A stretch of 64,000 nucleotides of DNA from Sequoia sempervirens (Eukaryota; Streptophyta; Pinopsida; Cupressales; Cupressaceae). This document shows positions 12,690 to 23,860 of the stretch, in pieces. How positions within the stretch are numbered: position 1 is the stretch's first letter; the number at the start of each line of letters is the position of its first letter. Location of the stretch: NCBI GenBank assembly GCA_007258455.2, contig VDFB02193867.1, positions 567,973,469 through 568,037,468 on the forward strand. The letters are read 5' to 3'. The notes below the pieces were generated by a model that searched no databases, was not told where the DNA came from, and saw nothing but the letters and a program-made list of their open reading frames with translations. Both the position numbers and the translations under genes were made by a program.

Positions 12690-13590
12690 AATATGACATC
12701 ATGTATACTTGGGCATATGAGTGAGAAAGGTATGTAATTTCTCCATTCTAAGAAATTATTGCTAGTATGAAACATATTAACATTGATTTCTATGAAATTT
12801 ATGTTTATGGGAAGTAAAAGAGAGTGAGATTTATCAAATATTGGAAACAAAAGAGGAATGAGAAATTGGAGCTTGTGCATACAGACGTATGTGGACCAAC
12901 TACTATATCTTCTCTCGATGGATCTCATTATTATGTCACATTTATTGATGATGTAACTAGGAAAAAATAGGTGTATTTTCTTAAATAGAAATTAGATGTA
13001 TTTGAAAATTTTAAAAAATAGAATGATACAAGGAAAAGATTAAAGTGACTCAAGTTTGTTAATGGAGGAAATTATTGCAGCAAAAAATAAATATATTATT
13101 ATTTATTTAATGAAATTCATAGGCAAAAAATAGTTCTAGGATCTCCACAAGAAAATGGTGTGGGTAAGAGAATGAACAAAATAGTAATGGAGAATGCAAG
13201 AAGCATGATGTTGCATGTAGGGCTACCTTTACATTTGTGGGATTTAAGGTTGTAAATACTATTGTTTGTTTAATTAGTAGAGGGGCTTCAATTATTTTGG
13301 GCTGTGGTATTCTAGAGAAAACATAGATATGTAAGAAGGTGAGTTATTCTTTTCTAAAATACTTCAATTGTGAAGCTTTTATACACGTTGATATTAAGAA
13401 TAGAACCAAGCTAGAAGCAAAATCTAAGAAACATATTTGCATTGGATATGACAGATGAATTTGGTTATCAATTATGGGATTTTGATAATCATAAAATTAT
13501 TATAAGTGGGGATGTTATATTCAATGAGAAGGTTTTGTATAAGGATAAAATGCATGAAAAGAATAATGAGTAGAAAGAAAAATATTATGT
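12690..13590 (+). pseudogene. copia integrase pseudogene
   Basis: After the nested block, copia homology resumes with the pre-integrase histidine motif region (LGHMSEKGM) and then the integrase core: [11 protein letters not shown], then [18 protein letters not shown], then GSPQENGVGKRMN and MENARSMMLHVGLPLHLWD. The three acidic core positions fall in the TDV, IDD and QENG segments. Frameshifts and stops interrupt it several times. Homology fades near NEKVLYKDKMHEKNN at about 13560, with no reverse transcriptase downstream. Confidence 0.85.
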
Positions 13591-13699
13591 GGTGTCGGAT
13601 GATATTAGATGGATTTTTTTTTCTAGTGTTACCGAATACTCAACAACAATAAGAAATACCAAAGACTCTAGTAAATGTTAGACGTTCTACAAGGATGAG

Positions 13700-15015
13700 T
13701 ACACCTCGTAAAATATTTTTCCCTTCTTTATATTTGTAGCATCGTAAATTGTCACCCTTGTCAATTTTACACTAGGCTTAGCTCCCCCTATGTGCTTGGA
13801 CCTAATTATGCTCCTAAATTGCCCGCTTCATGGTCATTTTTAAGAAATCAGATTTAAATTGAGAATTTGATATTTAATATTTATTTAGTGACACTAAAAG
13901 ACCCTAAATAGGTCTATATTAGGCACTACAACCCTTGTCCAACCTATTTTGGCCAAATTTTAAATATATCACCTCTTCAATTATAAATGACTTTAGAATC
14001 CTCTTCTAATGATCCACATCTACCTATAAAATAATTTTCCTTAGTTTCTAAACTAAAAAATATTTGTGTGCAAGTTGATATGATATTAGTTATTGTCTAG
14101 AAAGGTTAGGGACCAATAATGAGAGATTTAAAATTTGAATTAGGTTGACTCAGTAGGTTATGCAACCTAGTCCCTATTCAAGGTTGTGTTGTGGAATCCA
14201 ATCCATTTACTTGATCATGTCATGCAACCTTTTCTTGAGATAAGATTACACCATATGACTTTAGGCTCAAAAGAGACCTAAAAAAATAAATTGTTCCTAA
14301 CTAAGGAAATGGATAAATAAATTTAGCTATAGGGTTTAAGAGAGATAATTTTACATCCCAAATAAAATAAATATGGATAGTATAATTATATATTTGTTGT
14401 GGTTACTTAAATTTTGATGAAAACTAGAGTGTTAAAGTATAAAATATGCACTTTTATCTTAGGCTATACATAGATGGTTAATTAATTATTTGGTACAAAG
14501 TGCATGCATCATATTTAATAGAGTTCTCTCACATACTAATAATAATAATTAATAACTTATCAAAAAATAATATGGAATTGCTAGAGAAATGGGCCATACT
14601 CAAATTGTGATAAATAACAAGCCAAAAAGCATCAACCACAAAGATGATCAACAATTCAATGCTAGACTAGTGCCATAGAATGTACATGGTAGGTCCTAGA
14701 TTCAAGTCCTAGAAAATAACATGACATTAGAGGTAGACAAAGATTCTTAAGCACAAAAGTGTGATTGTATAAGATTTAAAAAATAAGCTATGTTCATATC
14801 ACAATATAAAATATATTAAACAATCCCAACCACACAAAAAAAGATTGATAACTCAATACTAAAGCATCTCATTTTACATATAAACATTCTAACACAATTT
14901 TACAATCAATTTATCTAAAAAAGAATACTTAAAATAATATATTCATTATCATAACCTAAACATATGAAATCTTTTAGTATCAACTTAAAAACATGTACAT
15001 GTACATTAGATAAAT
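13700..15015. other. intergenic, repeat debris
   Basis: No gene was recognised. A short region near 14640-14735 looks faintly like a tRNA-derived SINE, listed separately. The rest is AT-rich with no termini. Confidence 0.45.
14640..14735 (+). repeat. possible tRNA-derived SINE fragment
   Basis: The stretch contains TCAATGCTAGACTAGTG, loosely like a pol III A box, followed by GGTCCTAGATTCAAGTCC, loosely like a B box (GGTTCGANTCC). No intact tail or target duplication could be defined. Weak call; it may be coincidence. Confidence 0.25.
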
Positions 15016-15017
15016 AT

Positions 15018-15919
15018 AATGTCCCTTAAGACAATAATGCATTTCCATCATAAATCAAGTTTTGAATGTGGATGGAAATAGTTTTAGAACCCATGTAAAA
15101 GGTAGAAAAAACTTATACCAAAAGATAATCAACATTTAGAAGTTTATTAGAGATAATAAAAATGATATATATTAGTAAATCATATTAAATAGGAAAATTT
15201 CAAGGAAAATAAAACTGTACTATCCTCTAAAATAGCTCTCGAGTCCATGTCCATGGGGTAAATAATTACCTTTAATCAAGGTGTAAGTTAATAGATTTAT
15301 AATGTCACTAAAATAATAATGCATTCTATCATAAATCAAGTTTCAAATATGGATGGTAAAAGCTTTAGCACCCACGTAAAAGGTAGAAAAAAAATTACGA
15401 CAAGATAATCAACATTTAGATGTTTATTGTAAATAATAAAGACAATACATTAGTAAAGCATATTAAATGGTAAAATTTTAAAGAAAATAAAACTCTAGTA
15501 TCTTCTAGAATAAATCTCTAAGTCTATGTCCACCAGTTAATTAAATACCTTTTATCAAGGAGTCCATGTCCACAGGTAATTAAATACCTTTTATCAAGGA
15601 GTCCATGTCCATGAGGTAATTAAATACCTTTTATCAAGGTGTAAGTCAACAACTTTATAATGTCACTTAACACAATAATACATTTCTATCATAAATCAAG
15701 TTCTGAATGTGGATGGTAAAAGTTACCACAAAAGATAGAAAAAGTTATACCAAAAGATAATCAACATTTAAAAATTTATTGCAAATAATAAAAATAATAT
15801 ATTAGTAAAACATATTAAATAGTAAAATTTGAAAATAAAACTCTAATATCTTCTAGAATAGCTCTGTGAATCCATGTCCATGGAATAAATAAATACCTTT
15901 TATCAAAATGTAAGTCAAT
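15018..15919. repeat. tandem array of ~283-358-bp units
   Basis: Three diverged units begin at about 15018, 15301 and 15659. Each starts with an AATGTCMCT block, followed by ATCATAAATCAAGTT, GATAATCAACATTTA and TCCATGTCCA blocks. The middle unit is longer because of an internal minisatellite (15521-15639). No coding capacity. Confidence 0.85.
15521..15639. repeat. nested ~39-bp minisatellite, three copies
   Basis: Three consecutive units contain AGTCCATGTCCA, a short variable part, then TAATTAAATACCTTTTATCA. They lie inside the second unit of the larger array and account for its extra length. Confidence 0.9.
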
Positions 15920-16171
15920 AGCTTTTTAATTTTTGTATTTGTTTAATCTAATATAAGAGAGAAAAATCTTAAATATAGACAAAATAGACAATTGACTTTT
16001 GATACGGATGGGTAGATTTATTTGTATTTATATAAATAAAAGCTTAGCTTTTTAATTTTTGTATTTGTTTAATCTAATATAAGAGAGAAAAATCTTAAAT
16101 ATAGACAAAATAGACAACTGACTTTGATAGAGATGGGTTGAGTTATTTGTATTTATATAAATAAAAGCTCT
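15920..16171. repeat. 126-bp tandem duplication
   Basis: Two adjacent units start with AGCTTTTTAATTTTTGTATT at 15920 and 16046 and end with ATATAAATAAAAGCT. They differ at only a few positions, so the duplication is more recent than the neighbouring array. Confidence 0.92.
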
Positions 16172-16254
16172 AGCTCAACAACTTTGTATATAAGTGGTGT
16201 TCTTTGATTTAAAGTAGGTGTTGCGTACGAAATAAAATAAAATATAATATATAT

Positions 16255-16515
16255 GATTACCCATTCATCAAGCTAAGCCGGCATCTAGAATTAGAGCAAG
16301 TATCGGGTGGGTTAGGTTTTCCGTAGAATATTCCCGGAAAAGAGAGATTAAAAGCATTGATCCCTATATTTTATCATTATGCTTTAGAATCTAGGTCATC
16401 TCAAGTCAAGACCCGGTCCGTATTCACTGACTTATTTATTCGTAGCAATAACGCTAGTGGAGAGTTCGGATTTATAAACATAACTTGCCCGTGACTGACA
16501 TCGCTTATTCCTACC
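16255..16515. other. compositionally distinct, CpG-containing island
   Basis: This ~260-base block is richer in G+C and CpG than the AT-rich DNA on both sides (for example AGCCGGCATC, TATCGGGTGGG, AGACCCGGTCC). It has no long open frame and no recognised RNA gene. One possibility is an insertion of organellar DNA. I could not identify a source gene, so this is only a compositional observation. Confidence 0.35.
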
Positions 16516-17770
16516 ACTCTCACACATTACAATAGTGAGGATGGAGACTTTGGATATATATATTTTTGTTCGTGAGCGATTATTAATTTTTGTGGTATGT
16601 AGGAATATTAATGCATTGGTGAAATTTTATTAGTTGGTATTATTCGTTAATGTTCAATTTTTTAAAAAATATTAAAATATTCATAAAGTTTTATCATTTG
16701 GTATCAAAAGAATCAATGAGATGGTGGAATTAAAAAAGTTTGACCAAATTTCTTAATATATTATTTTTTCAATTTTTTTTGAAAATATCTTAATATGACA
16801 TAAGTTATGAAATTTTTTAACCTTTTTCATTTTAACTATAAAATGAATAGCCTAAACTTATTTTCATGTCACTATTTGATAATGGCATTTTTTTTTCTTT
16901 AAAAGATTGCGGTGCAATGAATACAATTTATTTATTTATAATCATATTTGAGTAATTTTAATTTATTAAAAGATGAAACATAGAAAATATGAGAGATAAA
17001 TAAATAATATTTGTTATGTCTCTCGGCATTAGAATACTAATAGAGAATAATTCTTAAATAAATTAATAATTTAAATTAAGAAAAGGATTCAATATAGTTT
17101 GAAAATCTATACAATTAATTTCAAAGTAAATAGAATATTAATTTTAAAATTAAAAAGATAATTATAAATTTAAAATATTTTATATCAATTCTTAAAATTT
17201 AAATTTAAAATAAGAAAATAATTTCTTATTATTAAAAACTTCACAATCATTTTTAAAAATGAGGTGGTAATTTACTAAGAAAAACGAAGGTAAACTATTA
17301 CAGTTGAAAATTTATAATTCTAGAAACATACCTTTTATTTACCATAGACTTTTATACTAAACTATTCACATTGAAATAAAAATAAATACGACTTTGATAA
17401 AAATAAATAAAAAATTGAAAGCATTTTGGATTCCAGCTACTTACCTACCTAGCACATTTGATTCCGGAAACTCTCAGATCATTGTACCAAATACCAGTGT
17501 AAATCATTGGCCGACCAGGAAATTGCAACTAGATTTTCGTCGCCGACGCCGCCGCATTTTGTGAACGCGGTTTCATTGACCGGACGAAAGAACGGACGAA
17601 AAAATGTTTTCAACAGAAATAGAATTAATGATCGGGCATACGCGTTTTCGTACTCCTCACGGCAATCCAATGCAGTGGACGTTTCCAATATCTTACCATG
17701 CTTATCTAAACGAGTAGTTAAGGAAGCGCAATTGGAAAGCAACTGTGCGTAATCGTGTTTTTCCCGTGCT
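16516..17770. other. AT-rich intergenic region upstream of laccase
   Basis: Nothing recognised from 16560 to about 17400. From about 17460 the composition becomes less AT-rich, which probably marks the laccase promoter region. Confidence 0.5.
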
Positions 17771-17777
17771 TTGGATG

Positions 17778-17785
17778 TATAAATA
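17778..17785 (+). promoter_or_regulatory. TATA box of the laccase gene
   Basis: TATAAATA lies 69 bases upstream of the laccase ATG at 17847, in a moderately GC-containing context. That leaves room for a short 5' UTR. No other convincing TATA box sits closer to the start codon. Confidence 0.7.
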
Positions 17786-17846
17786 AGCTGCGGGTTTTCT
17801 AAATCTCTTCATAAGTTTAAGCCGCGTTGCTCTTAAAATACCAAGC

Positions 17847-20800
17847 ATGGCAAGGTTGTCAAGTGTGCTGAGATTGAGCTCGCTTCTTTGTTTATTTCTG
17901 GTAGCACCATGGGCGGCTTCTGCAGCCCTTGTCCACCACAATTTTACCGTGAGTTTGTTTCAACCATTCTTTAGAAGCCTAAGAGTTATATACGCCTGAT
18001 GTAAAGATCCGTATTCAGTATGAGCTAAGATATGTTGTTTACCTTGTCACAGATTGGAACGCAGAGCGTGACTAGAGTATGTAACACGCAGACGCTTGTA
18101 ACAGTCAATGGACAGTATCCCGGCCCGAGTATTACCGTGCGTGAAGGGGATAATCTTGTTGTTCATGTGCAGAACAATGCACCATATAATGTTACTCTAC
18201 ATTGGTAACAAAGATTATATTCAATTGATATTCAAGTATCCAGTAATTTTAAAATCAAGGGGATATCTGCTTAGAGAATTTTATTGTTTATGATTTTACA
18301 GGCATGGAGTACGACAGTTGAGATCGTGCTGGGCAGACGGACCGGCCTACGTAACGCAGTGTCCCATTACCCCTGGGAATATATTTACCTACAATTTTAC
18401 CATCACGGGACAGGAAGGGACGCTGTGGTGGCATGCGCATATCACATATCTGAGAGCTACTGTTCATGGAGCATTAGTTATTTTGCCCCCGGCTGGAAGT
18501 GATTATCCCTTTCCAAAACCAGATGCCGAGATTCCTATTATTTTAGGTAAAACACTTGAAAGTATTCTATCACCTTGGATTTGATAGAGATTGGTTTTCT
18601 TCAATGTGTAAGATTTTTGAGTCCTCCTTTTCCATCACGACTAAATTTTAACATTAGGCATTTGTTTGTGTTTTCCCAGCAGATTTGTTACACCAAAGTT
18701 TGTATCCGTTAGTAAGCTTTATATTAGAAATTTAACTGAATGAAATAATTAATTGATTTTTGTAAATGAAGTAGTTATTTTATTCGAAATCAGATATTTG
18801 AGAGATATAATATTTTCCATTTAGATTGGAAAGAATTATTAAGTTCCCAAGGAGAGAGTGGGCAGCTTGCATGCAGACTGTCCAGACTGAAAGCACTTGA
18901 CCACCTTATTTTTTCTTTTAGCCACGAAGTGAAGATATCCCTCGTACAAACACTTTGCTTTACGTCTTCTTTTAAGAAAAAAAAAAATCCCATTCAAATA
19001 TATTTCTGTACGTCTAAAAACGGTAAAATTCCAATTCTTCAGCTCTACATAAACAGGCCAATATGTATGCATTCAATGTTTTTGTGTTTACGACCTCTTT
19101 AGGATTCTATGGAGTAGTTTCTCATTAAATAAAAATTGGTGAACCATCACATCACGTCAAAAAAGTATACGCAAGCTTTGACGTTACCTTTCAGACAGAG
19201 AAAAAAAAATCTCACGAGATCAGATAAAAATCTGTTTTACGCTCTCTTTAAGTTTAAGCTATGCCATGACCTGTTCAAAGTCTATTCAATTAGAATATAT
19301 TTTCACCAGAATAAAGATGTATAAATGTTGATATCATAAGTAAAGGATTAATGTAAGATTAAAGATTTCTGAATTAAAATTGTGTGTCAATTTTTACATC
19401 GATTTTTAGATCATACTCCATGATCCATCATAATGATGCAATGCAGAATGCAGATAGAAAGAAGAAGAATCAAAGTCAAGTAGAATAAGAATGAAATAAT
19501 ATGTATTTTTCAAAGTCAAATGAAATAGTTTATAAAGAGTTCAATTAACATTAGGTTGTGTGATGGTAAGCTGTAAAAGGATTAAACAGTAGTATCTACA
19601 GGCTTAAAAAATCAGGATGTTTATCCTTTTTCTCTGTATAGTATTTAGGGCTAATGTTCTAAATTTCTTCCTATTGTTAATATACACATAGAAGAAAAGA
19701 TAACAGAAAATGGGTTGTCAGTTTAATTTTACATTGTCTACGGTGTTCAGGTGAATGGTGGAATGCCAATGTGGAAGATGTAATAGCAGATGCCGTTCGA
19801 AGAGGAGCTGTACCAAATGATTCAGATGCATACACCATCAACAGTCAGCCAGGAGATTTTTTCCCCTGTTCTTCAAATGGTTTGTGTATTTCACAGAGTA
19901 TTATTATACAAAGCATAAATCGATAGTAGTTTTCGACAGATAATTAAACAATGAATGAATTGGGAATGCAGATACAACGAGAATATTGGTCGAGGCGGGA
20001 AAAACCTATCTTCTGAGGATCATAAACTGTGCAATGATTCATTCATACTTCTTCAAGATTGCGCAACACAATATGACTGTTGTGGCCGTGGATGCCGTGT
20101 ATACCAAACCATATGAAACGGATGTGCTTCTCACACATCCGGGTAACACCATGGATGTGCTCATAACAACCTCTCAGGAATCCGGCCAGTTTTACATTGG
20201 CACCCGCGTATACAACAGTCAACCTACTGGAACTGGATTCTTAAATACCACCACAACAGCAATATTGCAATACCAGGACAGCAGTAATACGTCTGTACCC
20301 GTGCTGCCCAATTTTCCTGCATTTAATGATACCACAACCGCATTCAAATTCAGTAGCGAGCTCAGAAGTTTGAGGGCTTCAGTGCCTCAGACTGTAGACG
20401 AGGAAATGTTTATGACAGAGGGATTTGGACTTGTAAGCTGCCCCAACAATTCATGCGCGGGGCTCTTTGGCGGTAGAGCTGTTGGAAGCTTTAGTAATAT
20501 TTCATTTGTAAGGCCGGATATTGCAGTTTTGCAGGCTTACTATTTTGGTATAGATGGAGTGTTTACAAGAGATTTCCCGAATAATCCTCCGCTGGCATTT
20601 AATTACACGGGAACTGTGCCACGGAGTCTTTGGGAACCCGAGTTGGGGGCGAAGGTAAAGGTTCTAAAATTCAATAGTAGTGTGCAAATAGTGTTTCAGA
20701 ACACAGGGATTATTACACTACAGAACCATCCTATACACCTTCATGGCCATGATTTTTATGTTGTGGGGCAAGGCTTTGGCAACTATAATGCCCAAACAGA

Positions 20801-21193
20801 TCCTGCAAACTTCAATCTTGAAGATCCACAGATGATGAACACCCTGGGAGTTCCTACAGCTGGGTGGGCCGCCATCCGATTTAGAGCCAACAATCCAGGT
20901 AAGATGGTTCAAATTATACTATTTTGAGGGGAGAGTAAATGATAATGTTTCGAGCCATATATCTGGGCACAACTGTTTATAAACCCGAATTTACAATGAC
21001 TTTTTTGTCTTCACAAGTAAATTAGATAATAGAATTTGTTTGTTTGTGTTGTTACATAACAGGGGTTTGGCTAATGCATTGCCATTTTGAATCCCATTCG
21101 GAGCTTGGTTTTGAGATGGTGTTTATTACCGAGGATGGGCCAGGAAGTTTGGACAAGTTGCCTCCTCCTCCACCGGATCTACCTCAGTGCTAG
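17847..21193 (+). CDS. plant laccase (multicopper oxidase), six exons
   Basis: Laccases (EC 1.10.3.2) are secreted four-copper oxidases that couple one-electron oxidation of phenols such as monolignols to reduction of O2 to water, mainly in cell walls. Exons are 17847-17948, 18053-18204, 18302-18546, 19751-19879, 19972-20898 and 21063-21193, giving 561 residues, the usual length. Residues 1-26 form a signal peptide. The three cupredoxin domains carry all ligands: HWH (84-86), WHAH (His129, His131), HPIHLHG (His462, 465, 467) and HCHFESH (His524, Cys525, His526, His530). The type 1 axial position, five after His530, is Phe535, where most plant laccases have Leu. RSCWADG (92-98) has Cys where Gly is usual. 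Intron 3 is 1.2 kb, the others about 90-165 nt. Several NXS/T glycosylation sites. The gene appears intact; its physiological substrate is unknown. Confidence 0.95.
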
Positions 21194-21315
21194 AAGCCTA
21201 GATGGACATCTTCAACTATCCCGTGGCTTTTTAACAAAATCCAATTTCAAACGAAGTTTAATAAGCCATAAGATGGGAAATTCCTTTCGAGGCCTACCTT
21301 ATGTTCAGATTCCAT

Positions 21316-21321
21316 AATAAA
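21316..21321 (+). terminator. candidate polyadenylation signal of laccase
   Basis: AATAAA occurs 123 bases after the TAG stop at 21191-21193, a plausible 3' UTR distance. Plant signals are degenerate, so this is only a candidate. Confidence 0.45.
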
Positions 21322-21329
21322 ACAGACAT

Positions 21330-22040
21330 TAAGTGGCGCTTTGAAAGAAACTAAAGTGAAAAGTCGCCACCTTTAACATGTCAAAAGAGTATGGCTCTTG
21401 TAATAGTTATTAATTTCAAAGTGAAATTTCCTGAATCTTAATATAGGCAATTATATTGTAGCCCTCACTCAAGTTTGTTTTATATAGTAACGAAATGTAA
21501 ATCTTCATGGTGCATTGGTTTTAAGTTTAAATGGAATATAAATTTTTAAAAATAAAAATGATAGATGATGGGAGGTACAATTATTTATGATATATTACAG
21601 GAATGATAATATATGAACATGCAATTTTCAAGTATTTTATCAAAAGTTACAAAAGTATATATAGTTATCATTCAAAATTAAATTTTATGACTATTTTATT
21701 TTGTTATTTTGTTATTATCTCAAGAATGTTCTTATTTAATTGATTAGAAATAACATTTAATTTAATTTTAATTTTTTATAAATTTTACAAACAATAGAAT
21801 ATACAAGAACTCATATATACACAAAAAATTGATTGTTAGATAAATCAATCTTACAAAAATGATAGCATTAAAAAAAAAAAACACATTTTTTTCTTTAATA
21901 TTGTAGACAACCCAATACCCACTTAGAATAATAGAAAAACTGAAATGGAGATGGATACGTTTAATAAACTGAACATATGCCATGCTCTTTGTGCCCACTT
22001 TATCACTATATCATTTACATAATAATATTTAGTAATATTT
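21330..22040. other. AT-rich intergenic region
   Basis: No gene or element recognised between the laccase 3' end and the 5S-like palindrome. Confidence 0.5.
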
Positions 22041-22225
22041 ATTTGATAAGTAGGAGGTATTTTCCATAGCGTGTCAAATTATGATATTGCTATCAGGATT
22101 CAACAGGTAGTTTTCGAGTCAAACTCATTAACCCATGTTTCATGAGTACTGGTTCACAAGAACCCATCTCTCATGATAATGAATGTTCCACTTAGCATTC
22201 ATTTCATCTAGGTGATGCTCACAGA

Positions 22226-22319
22226 GGTGAAGCACTAGGCCATCCCGGGAGGTCACCCATCCTAGTATTGCTCTAACTCAAGTGCACTTAACCATAGAGT
22301 TTTCCCCAAGGTTAAGCCC
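22226..22319 (-). ncRNA. 5S-rRNA-like block, reverse copy
   Basis: The minus strand reads CCTTGGGGAAAACTCTATGG, then GTTAAGTGCACTTGAGTTAG, then a C-box-like AGGATGGGTGACCTCC and a GTGCTTCACC end. This follows the order of the second half of plant 5S rRNA (GTTAAGC, TAGTACTAGGATGGGTGACC, TGTTGCACC). Many mismatches make a functional ribosomal RNA unlikely; it is a 5S-derived repeat, possibly with an internal pol III promoter. Confidence 0.6.
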
Positions 22320-22650
22320 ACTTAGCTTGCAATCCCATTTGCAAAACCTTCAGCAAGTGTTGTGCTTGACCTCTTGGGACAACCCAATGCTTCACCTCTA
22401 TGAGCATCACCTAGATGCAATGAGTGCTAAGTGGAACATTCATTATCATGAGAGATGGGTTCATGTGAACCACTACTCATGAAACATGGGTTAATGAGTT
22501 TGACTTCGAAAACTACATGTTGAATCTTGATTAATATCATAATTTGACATGTTGTGGAAAATACCTCCTACTTATCAATTGATAGCTAAAGGGGCTCTAC
22601 AATGAATGGTTCATAAGGCATAACACTTGCTGAAGGCTTTACAAAAGGGG

Positions 22651-22742
22651 GCTTAACCTTGGGGAAAATTCTGTGGTTAAGCACACTTGAGTTGGAGCAA
22701 TACTGGGATGGGTGACCTCTAAGGATGGCCCAGTGCTTCACC
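22651..22742 (+). ncRNA. 5S-rRNA-like block, forward copy
   Basis: It shows GGTTAAGCACACTTGAG, GGAGCAATACTGGGATGG and GGTGACCTC followed by AGTGCTTCACC, colinear with the 3' half of plant 5S rRNA. The C-box-like GGATGGGTGACCT lies at 22706-22718. Same interpretation as the reverse copy. Confidence 0.6.
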
Positions 22743-22890
22743 TTTGTGAGCATCACCTAGATGCAATGAGTGTTAAGCGGAACATTCATTATCATGAGAG
22801 ATGGGTTCTTGTGAACCACTACTCATGAAACATGGGTCAATGAGTTTGTCTCGAAAACTACACGGTTGAATCTTGATAGCAATATCATAA

Positions 22891-23860
22891 GTATTTATTT
22901 ATTAATTCATTATTGATTTCCTATTTTCAATACTCAGAGTGGCTTACACATGTTATGGTTTTACGGGCCAACCTTAGTCATTTACGTTTCCGATGAGATC
23001 AATTGATATAATTTAAAATGACTTTGACCATATACTAAGCCTAATTTATATGCTCATAATTTTATATATAAATCTTGATAATATCTTAAATAAATTAGGT
23101 TTAAGTTAAACATTTGGCAAATTTGATATGAACATAAATATTGGTATGAGATTGAAACTTAGTTTAAAATGTTATTTTTGGGGTAAATGTGAATAGCATA
23201 TTTATAAAGGAATCAACATTAATTAATATTATTAAGGTTTTGGATAATGTGATTTAATTATTAGGGAATATGGATTTATTTTATCATTTTGCTTATGTAT
23301 AGTATTTTCATGCAGTTTTGGTGAAACCTTGTCATTCAAAATTAAAAAAAATATTTTTCTTTCTCTTTTTGAAAATTCAAAAATATTTTTTGAAGAGATG
23401 GGAGTCTGGATTTTTTTTTTTGATAATTTGATTAATTTTATTATGATTTTTATTTATTTATTGCAAGTAGATTTTTATAAGAAAATATGAGGTTGATTAG
23501 ATATTAAAAGAAAATATTTTAAAATATATTTATTTATTTTGAAAAATATATGGTGCATTAGAGGAGAGAATCCTCTCCAAAAGGGTATTAATTATTTTTA
23601 AAAATGATAAAAAATTAAGACATCCCATTAAAAGTATGATGTTTTGGTAAAGTTTGACTTTAAAATGTTATTACAAAAAAAAAAATATGTACTAGATATT
23701 GAAGTTAGCTATTTAGCAAAAAAAGTTGTTGCCTCTTTTTTCTTTGTGTAATGACGAAAAAAGGGTATGCCTTTCCTTGCTTAATTTGAGAATAATTAAT
23801 AATAAAGTAGGCTTGATATCTCCTTGATCTAGTGTTGTGATGAGTTTTACACATCCACAT
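22891..23860. other. AT-rich intergenic region
   Basis: No gene or repeat boundary recognised. Confidence 0.45.

Larger units (their letters stand above)
9693..13700 (+). mobile_element. degenerate Ty1/copia retrotransposon, truncated
   Basis: The remnant has the order LTR tail (to about 9896, ending CTCAACA), primer-binding site (9898 onward, TTGGTATCA), gag, protease and integrase. There is no visible reverse transcriptase or RNase H, and no 3' LTR. Reading frames contain many stops and shifts, so it is an old copy. Its left end abuts the gypsy LTR ending at 9692, and its interior is broken at about 11030-12500 by an unrelated block containing a minus-strand ORF. Confidence 0.85.
22047..22890. 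repeat. palindromic 5S-rRNA-like repeat (Cassandra/SINE3-like)
   Basis: Three related units are arranged as one reverse copy (22047-22352), one truncated forward copy (about 22366-22590) and one full forward copy (about 22591-22890). The outer edges are inverted: TTATGATATTGCTATC at 22079 and its complement ending at 22890. Each unit holds a 5S-rRNA-like block followed by a shared tail with ATGAGAGATGGGTTC and GAAACATGGGT. 5S-derived sequences occur in plant Cassandra retrotransposon LTRs and in SINE3 elements. I cannot see Cassandra's primer-binding site and polypurine tract, so the class is open. It would fold into a long hairpin if transcribed. Confidence 0.8.

Noticed and set aside
15018..15919. 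Regular repeats considered as a CRISPR-like array
   Set aside because: Units are long, adjacent and diverged without unique spacers, and the genome is a plant nucleus; ordinary tandem repeats explain them.
22226..22742. Functional 5S rRNA genes
   Set aside because: Only the 3' half resembles 5S, with many mismatches and no ordered tandem array, so a 5S-derived repeat fits better.
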